From DAOMNN01 sp050486545 (GTDB lineage: Bacteria > Pseudomonadota > Gammaproteobacteria > Burkholderiales > Rhodocyclaceae), in contig JBJHDM010000045.1 of assembly GCA_050486545.1 (NCBI GenBank), positions 1-27,974 of the forward strand: 27,974 bases of DNA, read 5' to 3'. This document shows, piece after piece, positions 23,792 through 27,974 of the stretch. The translations under genes and the position numbers were made by a program. The stretch's first letter is position 1, and each line of letters begins with the position of its first letter. Below the pieces are notes generated by a model, which did no database searches, was not told the DNA's origin, and saw nothing but the letters and a program-made list of their open reading frames with translations.

Positions 23792-25444
23792 ATGAGAAAG
23801 ACCTTGATTGCAAGTGCGATTGCACTCGCCTTCGGTGTCAGCGGTCACGTGTGGGCCAACCCGCAGAACAACGTGAACGACGTCGCCGGTGACAATAACC
23901 AGTCGGCCTCGGCCGAGAACACGATGGGTGGTGATGGGAGTCCTCAGGCCTTCGAGTTCTCGACGGCCGAGCAGAACAACAACTCGGATCAGAACAACGA
24001 CAAGAGCGCCGGAGATAACCGCGACAACAACGGCAAGGCGATGGCGCGGGACTATGGCACGGCGGCGGCGAACAACGGTTCGACGGCGACGGCGACCTTC
24101 ACCGATGCGTTCAACTCCACGAAGGTTGTCGCAATGTCCAAGCTTGACGGCTTGGTCACCAAGATCAGTGTTCATGGGCTCGGAAACCAGGCCTGGAACA
24201 ACGGTGATGCCAACGGCGGCCAGGGCGGCAAGGCTTACGGCGGGGACGGGGGTAGCGCGAGCGGTGGCGATGCCGAAGGAAAAGGCGGAAACGGCGGTCA
24301 CGCGCATGGCGGTGACGGCGGTGAAGGCGCCCGTGGTGGCAGCGCGAAGGTTGGTGACGCTACCAGCGGCAATGCGAAGGGGGCCACGGGGGGCGATGGT
24401 GGCAACGCCAAGAATGCCAAGGCCGGCGCGGGCGGTGACGCGAAGGCGTACGCCGGCGATGCAGATGCCAGCAACAAGGCGTATGGCGGCGATGCCGATG
24501 CCAGCGGCGGAAGCGCCAAGGGCTACGGTGGCGATGCGGCGGCCAAGGACCGTGCAGCCGGTGGCGATGCCGCAGGCTACGGCGGCTCCGCCGCGGCTTG
24601 GGACAAGGCCAGTGCCGGATCGGCCGATGCGACGAGCAAGGCCGGTGGTGCGGAATCGAGCGGCGATGGCGGATCCGGTGGATCGGCGAGCGCGAGCGCC
24701 AAGGGGGCGAATGCGACGGCCGAGGCCTGCTGCGACGATGGCTTCTCCGGCGGAACGGCGACTGCGACCGGTGGCGCCAACACGGCGAGCGCGACGGGCG
24801 GCGCCGGTGGCAACGGTGACGGCGGCACGGTGACCGGCGGGACGTCCGGTTCGGCCAGCGCCACGAGCGGCAGCAACACGCAGGCCGCGACGGCGACCGG
24901 CGGTGACGGCACCGGAACCGGTGGAGCTGGAACCTCGGGCGGCGCGAACGCGACCGCTGGGGCGGGCACCGGAAGCGGTGGTGACGGAACCGCGACGGCT
25001 GGGGCCGGCACCACGGGCGATGCCAACGCGACCGGCGGAACGGCGACGGCCAGTGCCGGAGACGGCGGGATGGCGAGCAATACCGCCGGCAACGGCGGCA
25101 ATGGCGGAACCGCGACGACGGGTAGTGCCACGAACGGCAACGCCACGGGCGGTGACGGCGGCGCCGGTGGCGCCGGTGGTGGCGGGAACACCGGTGGTGC
25201 CGGTGGCGATGGCGGAACCAATACCGCCGGTGCCGCGACCGGCGGCGCCGGGCAGGGTGGAACCGGAGGTGCGGGCGGAGCCGGCGGAAGCATCGCCGTC
25301 AATGCCGGACATTTCAACATGTCCAACACGATCTCCGGAAGCTTCACCAATGGCGCCGGCATCATCATCAATGCCCAGAACAGCGGGATTGGTGCGCTGG
25401 TTCAGCAAAGCGCCAACGTCCAGGCCAACCTGAACGTACGTTGA
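23792..25444 (+). CDS. Secreted glycine-rich low-complexity protein 2 (paralogue of protein 1)
   Basis: This 550-aa protein has a signal peptide ending VWA before NPQNN. The N-terminal domain (NVNDVAGDNNQSAS, then AEQNNNSDQNNDKS, TATFTDAFNSTKVVAMSKLD, VHGLGNQAWNNG) closely matches protein 1. A Gly/Ala/Thr/Asn-rich middle contains GGDGGNA, GGDADAS and AGGAGG units. It ends in NAGHFNMSNTISGSF and QNSGIGALVQQSANVQANLN. Its only cysteines are Cys313-Cys314 (ACCDD), at the position equivalent to protein 1. The second half, after the cysteines, is richer in Thr/Ala than in protein 1. NVNDVAGDNNQ loosely recalls the NVGVNVAAGDNNQQ repeats of FapC. The ATG at 23792 has AAGGGGA 6 bases upstream. The subunit role is inferred. 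Confidence 0.85.
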   Translation: MRKTLIASAIALAFGVSGHVWANPQNNVNDVAGDNNQSASAENTMGGDGSPQAFEFSTAEQNNNSDQNNDKSAGDNRDNNGKAMARDYGTAAANNGSTATATFTDAFNSTKVVAMSKLDGLVTKISVHGLGNQAWNNGDANGGQGGKAYGGDGGSASGGDAEGKGGNGGHAHGGDGGEGARGGSAKVGDATSGNAKGATGGDGGNAKNAKAGAGGDAKAYAGDADASNKAYGGDADASGGSAKGYGGDAAAKDRAAGGDAAGYGGSAAAWDKASAGSADATSKAGGAESSGDGGSGGSASASAKGANATAEACCDDGFSGGTATATGGANTASATGGAGGNGDGGTVTGGTSGSASATSGSNTQAATATGGDGTGTGGAGTSGGANATAGAGTGSGGDGTATAGAGTTGDANATGGTATASAGDGGMASNTAGNGGNGGTATTGSATNGNATGGDGGAGGAGGGGNTGGAGGDGGTNTAGAATGGAGQGGTGGAGGAGGSIAVNAGHFNMSNTISGSFTNGAGIIINAQNSGIGALVQQSANVQANLNVR

Positions 25445-25455
25445 GCCCATCGGTA

Positions 25456-25485
25456 GCGCCGGGAGCCCTGCGGGGCTCCCGGCGC
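25456..25485 (+). other. Perfect 13-bp intra-operon hairpin after glycine-rich gene 2
   Basis: GCGCCGGGAGCCC (25456-25468), loop TGCG, GGGCTCCCGGCGC (25473-25485). It has no T-tract and sits 11 bases after the stop and 29 bases before the next start. Such a hairpin can protect the 3' end of an abundant upstream message and lower read-through to the accessory genes. Confidence 0.8.
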
Positions 25486-25514
25486 ACTGCCCGAATTCGA
25501 CGAGGAGTCAGGCC

Positions 25515-25904
25515 ATGAGAAACGTTCAGTACCTGCTTGCTCTCGGCGTTGCGCTGATGGTCCTGTGGCTGAGCCCCGGGGCCGTTTCGGCTGAAGACGG
25601 GCTTCAGTTGCGTGGCGGGGAGGAGTGGAAACCCGGTTCGGGAACGGCAGGGATGCTGTTCGGCAAGAACGGGGTGGATGAGGCGACGCTCGATGGGCAG
25701 CGCGGTGGCGCGGATACCCAGTTGAGCAAGATCCTGGCCAACGGCAAGGTCAGCGAAATCGATGCATCGGACCTCGTGACCGGCAACAACATCGTCTCCG
25801 GCGGGGCGTTGTCGGGCGCGACTGGGTTGCCGATACTGATTCAGAACAGCGGCAACGGCGTACTCATCCAGAACGCCGTCATCGTCAATGTCGAGGTTCA
25901 GTAA
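25515..25904 (+). CDS. Small secreted protein with QNS C-terminal module (possible FapA-position accessory)
   Basis: This 129-aa protein has a signal peptide (about 1-26, ending AVSA), an acidic/Gly-rich middle and a VDEATLDGQRGG segment at 54-65. Its C-terminus is LPILIQNSGNGVLIQNAVIV, ending NVEVQ. The C-terminus shares QNS-x5-[IV]Q-x4-[VI][QN] with both glycine-rich proteins and the 376-aa protein. VxExx[LM]DGxRGG is shared with the 376-aa protein. The ribosome site GAGGAG is good. It lies 13 bases before the C39 protease gene, so the genes are coupled in one transcript. I do not recognise it as a named family with certainty. A chaperone, nucleator or minor subunit role would fit. Confidence 0.82.
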   Translation: MRNVQYLLALGVALMVLWLSPGAVSAEDGLQLRGGEEWKPGSGTAGMLFGKNGVDEATLDGQRGGADTQLSKILANGKVSEIDASDLVTGNNIVSGGALSGATGLPILIQNSGNGVLIQNAVIVNVEVQ

Positions 25905-25917
25905 AGGGAGGCGCGAG

Positions 25918-26604
25918 ATGATCTCCCGTGCCTTGTGTGCCGCGGTGGTGATCGCGGCCGGTGTGAACGGGGTGTCCCTTGCCGGGGCACCCCAGATCAT
26001 CGTGCCGTCCGGGGTCGGCTACACCGTGCCCGTGACCACGATGAAGGGTGCGCGCTTCGTCACCACGATGCAGCAGCAGTACGACTTCAGTTGCGGCTCG
26101 GCTGCAGTGGCGACCTTGCTGACGCACCACTACGACTGGAATGTCAGCGAGGCCGACGTATTCACCTACATGTACGAACGAGGGAACCAGTCGAGGATCC
26201 AGGTCGAAGGATTCTCGATGCTCGACATGAAGCGGTATCTCGATGCGCATGGCTTCCATTCGGAAGGGATCGAGGCGTCGCTCGATCAGTTGGCCAGCGT
26301 GGGGATTCCCGCCATCGCCCTGATCAACGAGAACGGGTACGCACACTTCGTGGTGATCAAAGGGCTGCGCGGCAACCAGATCGTGCTCGGCGATCCGGCG
26401 ATGGGTACGCGTGTGCTCGAGCGCGAGCAATTCAAACAGTACTGGACCAACGGCATCCTGCTGGTGGTGGGGACCCGGATGGAGTTGGCCCAGTTCAATC
26501 GCGAGGAGGACTGGCGGATCCGGCCCAGGGCGCCCATTGGCAAGGGAATCGGCGGAAGTGCGGCCGAGACGCAGTTGCTCCAACGTGGCCCGATGGACTA
26601 CTGA
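25918..26604 (+). CDS. Secreted C39-type cysteine protease (FapD-like)
   Basis: This 228-aa protein has an N-terminal signal sequence (about 1-23) and a papain-like C39 domain. Oxyanion Gln53 and nucleophile Cys59 lie in QQYDFSCGSAA, His143 in GYAHFVVIKG, and Asp159 in LGDPAMG. There are no ABC-transporter domains, so it differs from bacteriocin exporters and resembles the stand-alone C39 protease FapD of the Pseudomonas fap operon. It probably acts in the periplasm. All three catalytic residues are present, so it should be active. The ATG at 25918 has a strong AAAGGGAGG site. It is followed 10 bases later by the 376-aa gene. Confidence 0.92.
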   Translation: MISRALCAAVVIAAGVNGVSLAGAPQIIVPSGVGYTVPVTTMKGARFVTTMQQQYDFSCGSAAVATLLTHHYDWNVSEADVFTYMYERGNQSRIQVEGFSMLDMKRYLDAHGFHSEGIEASLDQLASVGIPAIALINENGYAHFVVIKGLRGNQIVLGDPAMGTRVLEREQFKQYWTNGILLVVGTRMELAQFNREEDWRIRPRAPIGKGIGGSAAETQLLQRGPMDY

Positions 26605-26614
26605 GGGCATGGCC

Positions 26615-27745
26615 ATGACCCGGAATCGATCGCGAATCGCGCTGGCCGTTACGGGGATGGCCTTCGGGTTCGGTGTCGCCGGGGTCACCGTGCCGATGGA
26701 GTCCGGGCCGATCGTCGGCGGGGGCATTTCGTGGACCCTGCTCGGAACGGCGGCGATTCCGGCGCAGGGCGCGAGTCCGTCCGGAACCTCACTGTGTGCG
26801 GCACAGCCTCCCGCGGAACTGCTCGCGCTGGCGGTGTGGCCGCTGGATCCCGGGGTCGAGTGTGGCGTGTCGCCGCCCGGGAAGGCCGTGGCCGAGGTGC
26901 TCGTGGAGGCAAGCGCACAACAACCGGTCCGCCGCAATCGGACGCGGTTGGCGGCAGCGCGATCGACGAGTATCGGTGAGCGTGCCGACCAGGAAGTATT
27001 CGTAAGGGAGTCGGCCGGCGTGGGCCCGATCGAGGTGCCGGTGATCGAGCGAAGCTGGGTGCGTCGCGGCGATTCCGTGGCCGAGGGGCAGGTGCTGGTG
27101 CGTGCCGTCCCGGAACCGGAACGGCCGCTGGTCCTGGCGCAGGTGGAAGAGCGCGGCTGGACACGTGACGCATCGGGGCCGGCCGTCGTCGCATGCGGCT
27201 CCGATCGGAGCGTGCAGGGCCGTTGTGTCGTGCATCGTGAAGAAGGTCGGCAACTCGCCGTCGATACCGGCGATGCGCACGGCGACGAGGGGTTCGAGGC
27301 CTACCCGGACGACGGGCCGCTGGTGATTGCCGGTGCCCGTACGGTCGAAGAGGAACGCATGGACGGCCTGCGTGGAGGGTTCGTGACCCCGCACGGGCTC
27401 ATGGTCTCCTTCGGGATCGAGCGTGTCGTCTATGTGAATGGCGTGTTGTCGAGCACGACGACGCTCAACGTGACCGAACTGGGCAAGATCGTCGGGGGCG
27501 CTGCGGACGTGTCGAAGATGGTGCCGCTCGGGACGACGGTCGGGTTGATCCAGAACGGGCCGAACAACACCTTCGTCGGCGATGTGGTCAGTTCGGGTGC
27601 GATCGCGACGGTCATCCAGAACTCGCTGGACAATCAGCAGATCCAGACGGTGACGACGATCAATACCCAGGTCAACAGCCTCGAGATGATGCGTGCGACC
27701 CGCTTCGGCGAGTCCCTGCGCGATGCGGCGGTGATCTTCCGATAG
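26615..27745 (+). CDS. Secreted accessory protein, possibly FapE-like
   Basis: This 376-aa protein has an N-terminal hydrophobic signal-like stretch (about 8-26). A middle of low similarity to anything I recognise carries a few cysteines. An internal VEEERMDGLRGG follows at 244-255, then FVTPHGLMVSFGIERVVYVN, and a C-terminal part with LIQNGPNN and the VIQNSLDNQQIQTVTTIN module. The RGG-x-VTP-x-G-x-x-VSFGI text resembles what I recall of FapE-type proteins, but I hold this loosely. The ATG at 26615 has GAGGG 7 bases upstream; an ATG at 26609 is an alternative. It is the last gene before a strong terminator. Confidence 0.78.
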   Translation: MTRNRSRIALAVTGMAFGFGVAGVTVPMESGPIVGGGISWTLLGTAAIPAQGASPSGTSLCAAQPPAELLALAVWPLDPGVECGVSPPGKAVAEVLVEASAQQPVRRNRTRLAAARSTSIGERADQEVFVRESAGVGPIEVPVIERSWVRRGDSVAEGQVLVRAVPEPERPLVLAQVEERGWTRDASGPAVVACGSDRSVQGRCVVHREEGRQLAVDTGDAHGDEGFEAYPDDGPLVIAGARTVEEERMDGLRGGFVTPHGLMVSFGIERVVYVNGVLSSTTTLNVTELGKIVGGAADVSKMVPLGTTVGLIQNGPNNTFVGDVVSSGAIATVIQNSLDNQQIQTVTTINTQVNSLEMMRATRFGESLRDAAVIFR

Positions 27746-27798
27746 GAGGGTGGCCCGCCACCCCCGCGTCACGGTATCCGCTGCGACAAGCTCGTCGC

Positions 27799-27847
27799 CC
27801 GACCGGATTGCGCTCCGCTCGAGGATGCGCACGCCGGTCGGTTTTTT
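27799..27847 (+). terminator. Rho-independent terminator of the glycine-rich/C39 operon
   Basis: CCGACCGG (27799-27806) pairs with CCGGTCGG (27834-27841), extended inside by GCGC/GCGC and TCC/GGA pairs, and is followed by six T (27842-27847). It is 53 bases after the stop. Confidence 0.9.
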
Positions 27848-27860
27848 GGGTCGTATTCGG

Positions 27861-27974
27861 CTACAAGGAGATCGGAACCCGCAGGGTCAGGGTGAGATCC
27901 GGCGTGTCGCGGGTGAGGCCGGCGCCGACCGAAAGGTTCAGCGTGCGGCCCGAGTCGAGCCGATACGAGTAGCC
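27861..27974 (-). CDS. C-terminal end of an outer-membrane beta-barrel protein (possible FapF-like exporter)
   Basis: On the minus strand, 37 codons from the window edge to a TAG stop at 27863-27861 read as alternating barrel strands: GYSYRLDSGRTLNLSVGAGL, then TRDTPDLTLTLRVPISL. The final strand has the alternating hydrophobic pattern and a hydrophobic last residue, typical of outer-membrane barrels; the ending resembles MetA-pathway/FapF-type transporters. Only the end is visible, so identity is an inference from context. It is convergent with the protease operon. Confidence 0.6.
   Translation of the reverse strand, partial: GYSYRLDSGRTLNLSVGAGLTRDTPDLTLTLRVPISL

Noticed and set aside
22100..25290. 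PE_PGRS-type proteins of mycobacteria
   Set aside because: The glycine repeats look alike, but there is no PE domain, there is a Sec signal peptide, and all neighbours are Gram-negative.

Overview
The window is high-G+C proteobacterial chromosome, most likely from a beta- or gammaproteobacterium. This rests on a BktB-like thiolase, the CNSVCQDRR-type oligoribonuclease block, AcnA, a Zn-type L31, a CcdAB pair, DUF502, tandem YkgJ proteins and outer-membrane proteins of Gram-negative type. The genus cannot be decided from sequence alone. No rRNA, tRNA, insertion sequence or CRISPR array was seen.

Layout. Positions 1-2381 (minus strand) hold an autotransporter that runs off the left edge. Plus-strand genes follow: a lipoprotein hydrolase, a GT1-like glycosyltransferase, an AmpE/CobD-CbiB-like membrane protein and a thiolase, closed by a clear terminator at 6865. 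Next on the minus strand are ccdB/ccdA and then rsgA with an M48 CAAX-type protease, whose start and stop overlap. Oligoribonuclease (orn, plus) diverges from the protease. It converges on pgi, which overlaps an ArnT-like glycosyltransferase upstream, and rpmE lies beyond that. A TrmB-like methyltransferase is divergent from rpmE, with overlapping -10 elements. It is followed by a YecA/SEC-C protein and two YkgJ-type cysteine-cluster proteins. A minus-strand Ap4A phosphorylase-like gene, a small S4 protein, a DUF502 membrane protein and acnA complete the housekeeping part.

The notable part is 21.4-28.0 kb. Two tandem paralogous, secreted, very Gly/Ala/Asn-rich proteins (586 and 550 aa) are each preceded by a textbook sigma-54 -24/-12 element. 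Each also has a similar 18-base candidate activator site about 100 bp further upstream, and an inverted repeat in the 5' leader. Downstream lie a long intra-operon hairpin, a small secreted protein (129 aa), a secreted C39-type cysteine protease, and a 376-aa secreted protein. A strong terminator follows, and convergent to it is the C-terminus of an outer-membrane beta-barrel protein. The component list (abundant repetitive secreted proteins, a C39 protease like FapD, an accessory secreted protein like FapE, an outer-membrane barrel like FapF) resembles the Fap functional-amyloid locus of Pseudomonas. The major subunits, however, are glycine-rich low-complexity proteins rather than classical FapB/FapC.

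Two sequence patterns tie the proteins together. One is a C-terminal module with fixed spacing, QNS-x5-[IV]Q-x4-[VI][QN], present in all four non-protease proteins. The other is a V-x-E-x-x-[LM]DG-x-RGG segment in the small and the 376-aa proteins that resembles a C39 double-glycine cleavage site. I infer a sigma-54-controlled extracellular fibre or matrix system whose accessory proteins may be processed by the C39 enzyme and exported through the barrel.
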